Source of the DNA: Clostridia bacterium
Lineage (GTDB): Bacteria > Bacillota > Clostridia > Oscillospirales > Acutalibacteraceae
Direction: 5' to 3'
NCBI GenBank assembly: GCA_900755995.1
Contig: CAAEIM010000162.1
Span: 1-9,539, forward strand
DNA length: 9,539 nt
The notes under the pieces were generated by a model, which made no database searches, was not told where the DNA came from, and saw nothing but the letters and a program-made list of their open reading frames with translations. Within the stretch, counting starts at the first letter, position 1. Each line of letters begins with the position of its first letter. This document shows positions 1 to 5,666 of the stretch, piece after piece. Made by a program: the position numbers and the translations under genes.

Positions 1-1
1 A

Positions 2-346
2 GGCTCGGCATATCCGCTTGATGAGGAACAGACAATGACGGTTAAAGGCCGCAACCTTGAGGACGGCTTGCCAAAGGATATTACAATCACCTCAGCCGAG
101 GTGCGGGAAGCCGTTGCAAGACCTCTCGCAAGGATAGTAGAAGCCGTAAAAAATACCCTCGAAAAAACTCCGCCCGAGCTTTCGGCAGACATAATCGACA
201 ACGGCATTACCCTTACGGGCGGCGGAGCACTGCTCAGAGGGCTTGACATTTTAATATCAGAGCAAACAGGAATGCCTGTGCATATTGCGGAGTCTCCGCT
301 CGACTGCGTTGCAGCCGGAGCAGGCAAACGGCTTTCGGGCAATTAA
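2..346 (+). CDS. mreB: Rod-shape actin homologue MreB, C-terminal part
   Basis: The last 114 codons of MreB; the 5' end lies outside the window and the reading frame is open from base 2. MreB is the bacterial actin that polymerises along the inner membrane and positions the cell-wall elongation machinery. What is visible is the C-terminal part of the actin fold: an incomplete GSAYPLDEE stretch at the start, the EKTPPELSADI segment, and the nucleotide-binding LTGGGALLRGL motif (about 212-244), followed by a GMPVHIAESPLDCVAAGAGK tail typical of the family. The protein ends at TAA 344-346, and mreC begins 4 bases later, so the two are almost certainly in one transcript. The C-terminus is normal, with no sign of truncation. 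An internal ATG at 35 is not a start. MreB rather than the paralogue Mbl or MreBH is favoured by the mreCD neighbours. Confidence 0.96.
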   Translation, partial: GSAYPLDEEQTMTVKGRNLEDGLPKDITITSAEVREAVARPLARIVEAVKNTLEKTPPELSADIIDNGITLTGGGALLRGLDILISEQTGMPVHIAESPLDCVAAGAGKRLSGN

Positions 347-350
347 TATA

Positions 351-1127
351 ATGAAAAAATATATAACAAAAAAATTCTGCCTTTTGCTTGCTGTGCTTGT
401 GTCTATTGCGGCGTTGTCGGTGATTTCTTACTATCTGCCGCTTTCGGACTTGATAATTAATATACCTCTTGATATGCCGAGCTTAAACGGTACGGCGAGT
501 GCAGACGAACTTTGGGCGGAGAACAAAAGGCTTTCGGCAGAAAATGCAGAGCTTAGAATCAAGCTTGCGGACAGCCTTGACATAAAACGTGAAAACGAGC
601 GGCTGAGGAAATATTTTGATATAAAAGAGGAAAACCCGTCATACAAAATCGTGCCGGCGGAGGTGGTAAGGCGTGACAGCGCAGAGGATTTTTACGGCTT
701 TACGATTAACGCAGGAACTTCGTCGGGCATAAAAGTAAACGATACGGTCATAACCGAAAACGGACTTGTCGGATGGATTAGCAGAGCTGACAAGTCAAGC
801 AGTGCGGTTACAACGATTCTTTCTCCGCAGACAAAGGTGTCTGTAATCGACAGCGAGAGCGGCGACTGTGGAATTTTGTGCGGCAGCGGCAGCCTGTGCG
901 ACAAAAACCTTGCGGTAATGCAGAACATAACCGCAGAAAACTCCATAAAAAGCGGCGATTTGATTGTGACCTCCGGCATTGGCGGAGTGTATCTCAAAAA
1001 TCTGGTGGTCGGCAGGGTGGAGAACGTCAGCGTAAGCGAGTATGACAGCTCGGTTTCAGCCGAGATAAGTCCCTGTCAACAGATTTCAGACATTACCGAC
1101 ATTGCGGTGATAATTCAAAATAATTAA
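351..1127 (+). CDS. mreC: Rod-shape-determining protein MreC
   Basis: 258-residue bitopic membrane protein, close to the family's usual length. MreC forms periplasmic/extracytoplasmic filaments that link MreB and MreD to the elongation PBP. The sequence shows a short basic N-terminus (MKKYITKK), one membrane helix at about residues 9-29, a heptad-like coiled coil at about 51-90 rich in E, K, L and R, and then the beta-rich domain. Family hallmarks in the beta domain are ENGLVGWI (about 136-143) and VTSGIGGVY followed by LVVGRV (about 206-223). The ATG at 351 is chosen because it gives the canonical start just after the mreB stop; an upstream in-frame ATG at 285 would lie inside mreB. There is no strong Shine-Dalgarno sequence before it, so translation probably depends on coupling to mreB. 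Two Cys pairs (residues 173/177 and 183) are unusual for an exported domain, but their role is unknown. Confidence 0.95.
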   Translation: MKKYITKKFCLLLAVLVSIAALSVISYYLPLSDLIINIPLDMPSLNGTASADELWAENKRLSAENAELRIKLADSLDIKRENERLRKYFDIKEENPSYKIVPAEVVRRDSAEDFYGFTINAGTSSGIKVNDTVITENGLVGWISRADKSSSAVTTILSPQTKVSVIDSESGDCGILCGSGSLCDKNLAVMQNITAENSIKSGDLIVTSGIGGVYLKNLVVGRVENVSVSEYDSSVSAEISPCQQISDITDIAVIIQNN

Positions 1128-1132
1128 AAAAT

Positions 1133-1645
1133 ATGAAAAACAAATTTTTATTTTGGCTGTGCCTTGCGGCTCAGCTCTTTATACTTTTAATTTTGCAGGG
1201 AACAGCGGTCATTGTTCCCGAAATCTGCGGCGGCAGACCTCTGCTTTTGTTAAGTCTTGCCTTTTCGGTTTTTGTACTGGAGGACGAGATAAGCTCGGCT
1301 GCGGTCGGCGCAGTTTGCGGAGCATTTACCGACCTTGCGGCATACGGAAAAATAGGATTCTTTGCAGTTTTGCTCACGCTATGCGGATTTTTTGCCTCCG
1401 CTGTGTTTAAAAAATATCTTGTACCGTCCGCACTCACGGTGTTCTTGGTTTCTCTTGTGTGCACAGCGACAGTTTTATCGCTTTATTTTTGCGTGTTTGC
1501 AATTCAATTTAATTTTGCCGATTCGGGGGCGTACTTTGTACGGCATTATATTTCAAAAATAATCTATACGGCGGCAGTTTCCGTGCCGCTTTTCAGGCTC
1601 AATGCATTTTTGATAATGCGGAAAAGAGGAAGGGACGTTGAATAA
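1133..1645 (+). CDS. mreD: Rod-shape-determining membrane protein MreD
   Basis: 170-residue polytopic membrane protein, the usual length for MreD, the integral membrane partner of MreC in the elongasome. It is very hydrophobic with about five predicted membrane helices (roughly residues 5-27, 36-50, 55-72, 77-93 and 98-122, with a further C-terminal one at about 140-160). A family-like Gly/Asp pattern is seen in GAVCGAFTDLAAYGKIG, where MreD proteins carry a conserved Asp followed by a Gly-rich turn. The C-terminus is short and basic (RKRGRDVE). The start at 1133 follows the mreC stop by 5 bases, with only a weak A-rich leader. The end overlaps the following PBP gene by 8 bases. MreD is poorly conserved in sequence, so the call rests on hydrophobicity, length and position between mreC and a class B PBP. 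Confidence 0.9.
   Translation: MKNKFLFWLCLAAQLFILLILQGTAVIVPEICGGRPLLLLSLAFSVFVLEDEISSAAVGAVCGAFTDLAAYGKIGFFAVLLTLCGFFASAVFKKYLVPSALTVFLVSLVCTATVLSLYFCVFAIQFNFADSGAYFVRHYISKIIYTAAVSVPLFRLNAFLIMRKRGRDVE
1626..1634 (+). promoter_or_regulatory. Ribosome binding site setting a TTG start for mrdA
   Basis: GAGGAAGGG inside the 3' end of mreD. The GAGGA core lies 7 bases before the TTG at 1638. It favours that TTG over the next in-frame ATG at 1665, which has no comparable site and would remove the charged N-terminus before the membrane anchor. Confidence 0.75.
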
Positions 1646-3626
1646 AAATGCAGAAAACCGCAGAATGATAATTTGCTTTGCGGTGGCGGCATTCTGTCTG
1701 ACTGCCTGCGCCGCCAGACTTGCAAGTTGGCAGATTGTGCACGGAGAGGAGTACAGGCAGATTGCCGAGCGCTCGACAAGCACGGTTGAAAAGACCGAGG
1801 CGGTAAGAGGTCAGATTTTTGACAGCAGCGGCAATGTGCTGGTCGGAAATACCACCCAATACAGGGTGAGCCTTCAAAAGCCATACATTGACGAGGCTCA
1901 GCTTGACAAAACTATCCTGCTTATTACAAAAATTCTGGATGAATGTAAGGACGGCACAGACGTCAGTTTTCCGATTATCAGCAGGAATAACGGCTATGAA
2001 TTTACCTCTGACAGCGACAAAATATCCGAGCTGCAAAAATTCCTTTCGTCTGAAAATTCCTCAGCTGCAGACTGCGTAAATGCCCTGAGAGAAAGGTACG
2101 ATATTTCAAAGAATTACAGCGGCGACGAGCTGATAACCCTTGTATCAGTGCATTATTCAATGGAACAAACTGGCTTTTCGGTTGATACTCCGTTTGTTCT
2201 GGCAGATGACGTCAGCTTTGAAGCCGTGGCAAAAATCAGCGAAAAAACTCAGGGACTCAGCGGAGTTGCCGTGGAGTCATACCTTGTGCGGCAGGCAAAA
2301 AATCCAACCCTTGCGCCGCATATTATCGGAGCGGTGGGAGCTGTCACCGAGGAGGAATACAACAAAAAAATCGGCGAGGGCAAAAGCTACGAGCTTGACG
2401 GCAGCATTGGAAAATTCGGAATAGAGGCGGCTCTTGAGGATTACCTCAAAGGCGAGGGCGGTCAGAGAATTGTGCGCAGGAGCTTAAGCGGCGAAAAGGT
2501 AGAAGAGGTGCAGACCGTCAACGCAAAGAATGGCAGTTCCGTATATCTCACAATTAATTCTGAGATTCAGCAGGCGGCTGAAAAGGCGTTGTCTGAGAAC
2601 GTGGCTTTGGCTAATAAGCAGGGCGCTAAGGACTGCAATTCGGGTGCGGCGGTGATGGTTTCGGTCAAGGATTTTTCCGTCCTTGCGGCGGCAAGCTGTC
2701 CGAGCTACGATTTAAACAAATACAGCGAATACGGCGATTATTATTTAAGCCTTGCTCAGAGCGACAGCTCGCCTATGTACAACAGGGCAACGGTGGGCAG
2801 CTACGCCTGCGGCTCGGTGTTCAAGCCGTTTGTAGCCTCGGCGGCACTTGAGGAGGGCGTGATTGACAGCAAAACAAAAATCAACTGCACAATGGATTAC
2901 GATTACTACCCAACGGATATTGTCAAATGTATGCACCGCCACGGCGAGCTTGACTTAAACGGAGCGGTGGCACAGTCCTGCAATTATTTTTTTGCAGAAA
3001 CAGGCAGACGGCTCGGCATACAAAAGCTTGATGAGTATGCCGAAAGGTTTGGTCTGGGCACTGTGACGGGCATAGAAATTGAAGAATCGGGCGGTACTCT
3101 TGCAGGCAGGGACAGCACCGACTGGCAGGAGGGCAATGTGGTTTCGGCGTCAATCGGTCAGTCCGACAACGCCTTTACTCCGCTTCAGCTCGCTGTCAGC
3201 ACCGCAACTCTGGCTAATGACGGGGTGCGCCTTAAGGCTCATATGATTGACAGAATAACCGATTATTCAGGAAAAAGCACATTATTCAAAACAGAACCCG
3301 AAAAGGTGTGCGAGGTTGGAATATCGCAGAAAAACCTTGAGTCTGTGCAAAACGCAATGCTATCTGTAACCCAGAGTCTGAGCGGTACGGCATACAGCTA
3401 TTTCGGAGATTACAAGGTTAAGGTTGCGGCTAAAACGGGCACGGCGGAAAATTCGGGAACAGACCATACAACCTTTATCTGCTACGCACCCTTTGACGAG
3501 CCTGAGGTTGCGGTGGCTGTGGTGATAGAGCACGGGGCAAGCGGAAAATTTTCAATGCTTACGGCAAAGGCTATGCTGGATTCGTATTTTAAGGCAGCCA
3601 ATGAGCAGGCAGCTCAGGAAAAATAA
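1638..3626 (+). CDS. mrdA: Class B penicillin-binding protein, PBP2/MrdA type (elongasome transpeptidase)
   Basis: 662-residue peptidoglycan D,D-transpeptidase that crosslinks new wall material on the outer face of the membrane. Order of parts: charged N-terminus; hydrophobic segment at residues 10-26; non-catalytic pedestal/dimerisation domain (AVRGQIFDSSGNVL, later HIIGAVGAVTEEEYN and GSIGKFGIEAALEDYL); then the transpeptidase domain with all three active-site motifs. These are S393-V-F-K396 in CGSVFKPF, S447-C-N449 and K599-T-G601. No PASTA repeats are seen at the C-terminus. The start is TTG at 1638, overlapping mreD by 8 bases, with a good ribosome binding site. Position behind mreBCD points to elongation rather than division (FtsI) or sporulation (SpoVD), although sequence alone cannot fully exclude a SpoVD-like member. 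LTAC at residues 21-24 resembles a lipobox (see findings). No rodA partner follows. Arginine codons are AGG, AGA, CGC and CGG with no CGT, unlike argG. Confidence 0.93.
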   Translation: MNKNAENRRMIICFAVAAFCLTACAARLASWQIVHGEEYRQIAERSTSTVEKTEAVRGQIFDSSGNVLVGNTTQYRVSLQKPYIDEAQLDKTILLITKILDECKDGTDVSFPIISRNNGYEFTSDSDKISELQKFLSSENSSAADCVNALRERYDISKNYSGDELITLVSVHYSMEQTGFSVDTPFVLADDVSFEAVAKISEKTQGLSGVAVESYLVRQAKNPTLAPHIIGAVGAVTEEEYNKKIGEGKSYELDGSIGKFGIEAALEDYLKGEGGQRIVRRSLSGEKVEEVQTVNAKNGSSVYLTINSEIQQAAEKALSENVALANKQGAKDCNSGAAVMVSVKDFSVLAAASCPSYDLNKYSEYGDYYLSLAQSDSSPMYNRATVGSYACGSVFKPFVASAALEEGVIDSKTKINCTMDYDYYPTDIVKCMHRHGELDLNGAVAQSCNYFFAETGRRLGIQKLDEYAERFGLGTVTGIEIEESGGTLAGRDSTDWQEGNVVSASIGQSDNAFTPLQLAVSTATLANDGVRLKAHMIDRITDYSGKSTLFKTEPEKVCEVGISQKNLESVQNAMLSVTQSLSGTAYSYFGDYKVKVAAKTGTAENSGTDHTTFICYAPFDEPEVAVAVVIEHGASGKFSMLTAKAMLDSYFKAANEQAAQEK

Positions 3627-3664
3627 AATCACTTTTGAAAGGTAATTACTTTTAAAAGTGATTT
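3626..3664 (+). terminator. Long AT-rich hairpin at the end of the mre-mrdA operon
   Basis: Arms 3626-3641 and 3649-3664 form a 16-bp stem (AAATCACTTTTGAAAG against CTTTTAAAAGTGATTT, with one G-U pair) around a 7-base loop. The first arm starts on the last base of the mrdA stop codon. It has few G-C pairs, and only the ATTT at the stem base serves as a U-tract, so it is not a textbook intrinsic terminator. It may also act as a 3' stabiliser. Position at the end of the operon is the main support. Confidence 0.55.
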
Positions 3665-3669
3665 ACAGC

Positions 3670-3698
3670 TTGTTATATCTGTAAAAAATGGATATAAA
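3670..3698 (+). promoter_or_regulatory. Possible upstream promoter
   Basis: TTGTTA (3670-3675) and TATAAA (3693-3698) are separated by 17 bases, a fair sigma-A-like match. Transcription would start at about 3705, inside the first ATGAATATTCAT palindrome, which would suit a repressor site, and would give a leader of roughly 270 bases before argG. AT-rich sequence makes chance matches common, so this is tentative. Confidence 0.3.
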
Positions 3699-3700
3699 GA

Positions 3701-3778
3701 ATGAATATTCATAAAAATATTCATTTTATGCAAAAAATGCCTGTAAAAATGAATATTCATTATTTGTGAATATATTCA
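3701..3778. repeat. Cluster of TGAAT/ATTCA palindromes (ARG-box-like half-sites)
   Basis: Two identical 12-base palindromes ATGAATATTCAT lie at 3701-3712 and 3749-3760, 48 bases apart. A related one, TGAATATATTCA, is at 3767-3778, and a lone half-site AATATTCAT is at 3716-3724. The half-sites are those of the ARG box (TGAAT...ATTCA), but the gap between halves is 0 or 2 bases instead of 4. Longer pairings also exist: 3746-3757 is complementary to 3716-3727 (12 bp), and 3746-3756 is complementary to 3772-3782 (11 bp). These could be accessory ArgR sites, sites for another dimeric regulator, or folding leader RNA. Confidence 0.6.
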
Positions 3779-3883
3779 TTTTGCGGATATTATGGTAATA
3801 AATGTAAAAAACGGGGTGAAAACTGCGGTAAAATATTAAAAATAAATCGAAATTTAAGTGCATATAACACAATTCTGAGCTAC

Positions 3884-3901
3884 ACTGAATATTTATTCAA
3901 A
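3884..3901. promoter_or_regulatory. ARG box (ArgR/AhrC operator) upstream of argG
   Basis: The core TGAATATTTATTCA (3886-3899) with its flanking bases fits the published consensus wnTGAATwwwwATTCAnw at every defined position. The ArgR family, widely conserved in bacteria, binds such sites as arginine-liganded hexamers. Placed 6 bases upstream of the -35 element of the argG promoter, it is well positioned to repress the arg cluster when arginine is plentiful. The argR gene itself is not in the window. Confidence 0.85.
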
Positions 3902-3907
3902 AAAAGC

Positions 3908-3935
3908 TTGATTTTTCCGACAGAAAGCGTATAAT
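3908..3935 (+). promoter_or_regulatory. Likely argG operon promoter (sigma-A type)
   Basis: TTGATT (3908-3913) and a perfect TATAAT (3930-3935) are spaced by 16 bases. The expected start of transcription is near 3942, giving a leader of about 35 bases that contains the argG ribosome binding site. It sits directly after the consensus ARG box. Confidence 0.8.
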
Positions 3936-3963
3936 GTAAGAGTAATATAAATCATTTCTTTTT

Positions 3964-3970
3964 GGAGGAA
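3964..3970 (+). promoter_or_regulatory. argG ribosome binding site
   Basis: GGAGGAA-type site (GGAGGAA at 3965-3970 with the preceding G) ends 6 bases before ATG 3977. This fixes the start there rather than at the in-frame TTG at 3962, which overlaps the site itself. Confidence 0.85.
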
Positions 3971-3976
3971 ATTAAA

Positions 3977-5200
3977 ATGGCTGACAATAAAATTAAAAAA
4001 GTAGTTCTTGCCTATTCAGGCGGACTTGATACTTCTATCATTATCCCTTGGTTAAAAGAAAATTACGACAACTGCGAGGTTATCGCTGTTTCGGGCGACG
4101 TTGGACAGGGCACTGAGCTTGACGGGCTTGAGGAAAAGGCTATCAAGACAGGCGCTTCAAAGCTTTATATCGAGGATCTCAACAAGGAGTTTGTTGATGA
4201 GTACATAATTCCTACAGTTAAAGCCGGAGCAGTTTACGAGGGCAAGTACCTCCTCGGCACATCATTTGCTCGTCCTATCATTGCAAAAAGACTTGTTGAG
4301 ATTGCCAAGGCTGAGGGCGCAGACGCTATCTGCCACGGCTGTACAGGTAAGGGCAACGATCAGGTTCGTTTTGAGCTTGCTATCAAGGCTTACGCTCCGG
4401 ATATGAAGATTATCGCTCCTTGGAGAACATGGGAGTTCAAGAGCCGTGAGGAAGAGATTGAATACGCTGAAAAGATGGGTATTCCGCTCAAGATTAACCG
4501 TGAAACAAACTATTCTAAGGATAAAAACCTCTGGCACCTCAGCCACGAGGGACTCGACCTTGAAGATCCTGCAAATGAGCCGATGTACAACAAAGAGGGC
4601 TTCCTTGAGCTTGGCGTATCACCTGAGCAGGCTCCTAACGAGCCGGAGTATGTTACTCTCTCATTTGTAAAGGGTGTTCCTACAAAGCTTAACGGCGAGG
4701 AAATTGACTCTGTTGAGCTTATCAAGGAGCTTAACAAAATCGGCGGCAGAAACGGTATTGGCATTACAGATATCGTTGAGAACCGTCTTGTCGGTATGAA
4801 GGCTCGTGGCGTATATGAAACTCCCGGCGGCACAATCCTCTATGCCGCACACAATAAGCTTGAGGAAATCTGCCTTGACAAGGACACACTCCACTACAAA
4901 AAGAACCTCGCCAACACATTTGCAGACCTTGTTTATGACGGCAAATGGTACACACCTCTGCGTGAGGCTATGTCTGCATTTGTTGACAGCACTCAGGAGT
5001 ATGTAACAGGCGACGTTAAGCTCAAGCTCTACAAGGGCAACATCATTGACGCAGGCGTTACAAGCCCGTATTCACTCTACGACGAAGAAATCGCAACCTT
5101 TGACGAGGATCAGGTTTATGACCAGAACGACAGCGCAGGCTTTATCAACCTCTTTGGTCTTCCAATCAAGGTTCGTGCAAAGAAGGGTCTTATTAAGTAA
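3977..5200 (+). CDS. argG: Argininosuccinate synthase
   Basis: 407-residue cytoplasmic enzyme of full family length. It joins citrulline and aspartate with ATP to give argininosuccinate, AMP and PPi, the penultimate step of arginine synthesis. The N-terminal PP-loop ATP-binding motif AYSGGLDTS is at residues 12-20. The second signature, GCTGKGNDQVRFE, is at 121-133. PWRTWEF and the downstream SHEGLDLEDPANEP segment are also typical. It is the first gene of the arg block, preceded by a consensus ARG box and a strong promoter, so arginine repression is likely. Codon use is visibly different from the mre genes: by hand count 8 of 11 Arg codons are CGT, against none of 22 in mrdA. This is the pattern expected of a highly expressed gene. 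A terminator-like hairpin follows, which could set a higher argG level than the downstream genes. Confidence 0.98.
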   Translation: MADNKIKKVVLAYSGGLDTSIIIPWLKENYDNCEVIAVSGDVGQGTELDGLEEKAIKTGASKLYIEDLNKEFVDEYIIPTVKAGAVYEGKYLLGTSFARPIIAKRLVEIAKAEGADAICHGCTGKGNDQVRFELAIKAYAPDMKIIAPWRTWEFKSREEEIEYAEKMGIPLKINRETNYSKDKNLWHLSHEGLDLEDPANEPMYNKEGFLELGVSPEQAPNEPEYVTLSFVKGVPTKLNGEEIDSVELIKELNKIGGRNGIGITDIVENRLVGMKARGVYETPGGTILYAAHNKLEEICLDKDTLHYKKNLANTFADLVYDGKWYTPLREAMSAFVDSTQEYVTGDVKLKLYKGNIIDAGVTSPYSLYDEEIATFDEDQVYDQNDSAGFINLFGLPIKVRAKKGLIK

Positions 5201-5236
5201 TTTTGCTTGCAATTTAACTTGTGTGACTAATAATAA

Positions 5237-5272
5237 GGGGCAGGGAAATTCTCTGCCCCGATAAGTGTTTTA
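5237..5272 (+). terminator. Hairpin after argG, probable (partial) terminator
   Basis: GGGGCAG (5237-5243) pairs with CTGCCCC (5253-5259), and the inner bases extend the stem to about 10 bp including one G-U pair. A broken T-rich stretch follows (GTGTTTTAT, about 5265-5273). It lies 36 bases after the argG stop and is the only GC-rich hairpin in the arg block. The imperfect U-tract suggests incomplete termination, which fits the lack of any clear promoter before argH. Confidence 0.65.
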
Positions 5273-5295
5273 TGGCGGAGAATGCAAAGCTTAAC

Positions 5296-5302
5296 ACGGA
5301 GG
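5296..5302 (+). promoter_or_regulatory. Ribosome binding site deciding the start of the small membrane protein
   Basis: ACGGAGG ends 6 bases before ATG 5309. An earlier in-frame ATG at 5282 has no such site and would place this sequence inside the coding region, so 5309 is preferred. Confidence 0.75.
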
Positions 5303-5308
5303 CTTGTT

Positions 5309-5632
5309 ATGGGCAATTATGACTATTTTTCTAAGTTTTTTGTGGTAATAATAATCCTTGCGATATTGTTTGCTGTTATTACGCTTATTGTAACTGCAAA
5401 AAATAAACAGGCATCGCCGGCTAAGGTGTTCTTTATGGCTAATTTGTTTGTTACTATATTTACTGGTATTATTGTCGGAGTGATGTATCCTTTGGCGATG
5501 GCTACACAATCTTTAGCATTGGCTATATTGTGCGTTTTATTGATAAGTTACTGTGGACTTCCGCTGGTGGTTTTGCTTATAATATCGGGAATTGTATGGT
5601 TAATGACAAAAAATAAAAGTAAGAAAAATTGA
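5309..5632 (+). CDS. Small hypothetical membrane protein within the arg operon
   Basis: 107-residue protein that I do not recognise. It is strongly hydrophobic: after a short polar start (MGNYDYFSK) come membrane segments at about residues 10-30, 40-64 and 69-99. The last may be one long helix or a hairpin broken by G83/P85. A basic linker KNKQASPAK separates the first two, and the tail KNKSKKN is basic, which suggests a cytoplasmic C-terminus. No transporter, enzyme or signalling motif is visible and there is no signal-peptide cleavage site. A strong ribosome binding site supports real expression. It lies between the argG hairpin and argH, which starts 34 bases later, and is visibly more AT-rich, with TTG and ATA codons more common than in its neighbours. 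It could be a recent insertion or an arg-linked membrane factor; nothing in the sequence decides this. Confidence 0.75.
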   Translation: MGNYDYFSKFFVVIIILAILFAVITLIVTAKNKQASPAKVFFMANLFVTIFTGIIVGVMYPLAMATQSLALAILCVLLISYCGLPLVVLLIISGIVWLMTKNKSKKN

Positions 5633-5666
5633 CCTTCGGTATATTAATAAAATTTGAGGTGATAAT

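Larger units (their letters stand above)
3627..3976. other. AT-rich regulatory intergenic region between the mre and arg blocks
   Basis: 350 bases with no credible gene. From left to right: the hairpin after mrdA (3626-3664), a possible upstream promoter (3670-3698), a cluster of short palindromes (3701-3778), about 105 bases of featureless AT-rich sequence (3779-3883), a consensus ARG box (3884-3901), the likely argG promoter (3908-3935) and the argG ribosome binding site. I saw no T-box, no riboswitch core and no tRNA here. Confidence 0.8.

Noticed and set aside
285..350. Upstream in-frame ATG extending mreC into mreB
   Set aside because: It would overlap the conserved MreB C-terminus by 62 bases and add a non-family N-terminus ahead of the basic/hydrophobic anchor.
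3688..3714. Eight-codon frame (MDIKNEYS) as a possible leader peptide
   Set aside because: No ribosome binding site, no arginine codons, and overlap with the putative -10 element.
3701..3769. Short + strand reading frame of 22 codons with repeated MNIH segments in the argG upstream region
   Set aside because: It arises from the repeated ATGAATATTCAT palindromes, has no ribosome binding site and contains no arginine codons, so it is not a convincing leader peptide.
3627..3976. T-box or riboswitch in the argG leader
   Set aside because: No T-box core sequence, no GC-rich terminator stem, and no recognisable aptamer; an ArgR operator explains regulation better.
5629..5653. TTGACC before argH as a -35 element
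   Set aside because: No acceptable -10 at 16-18 bases; the nearest A/T hexamers give spacers of 7 or 13.
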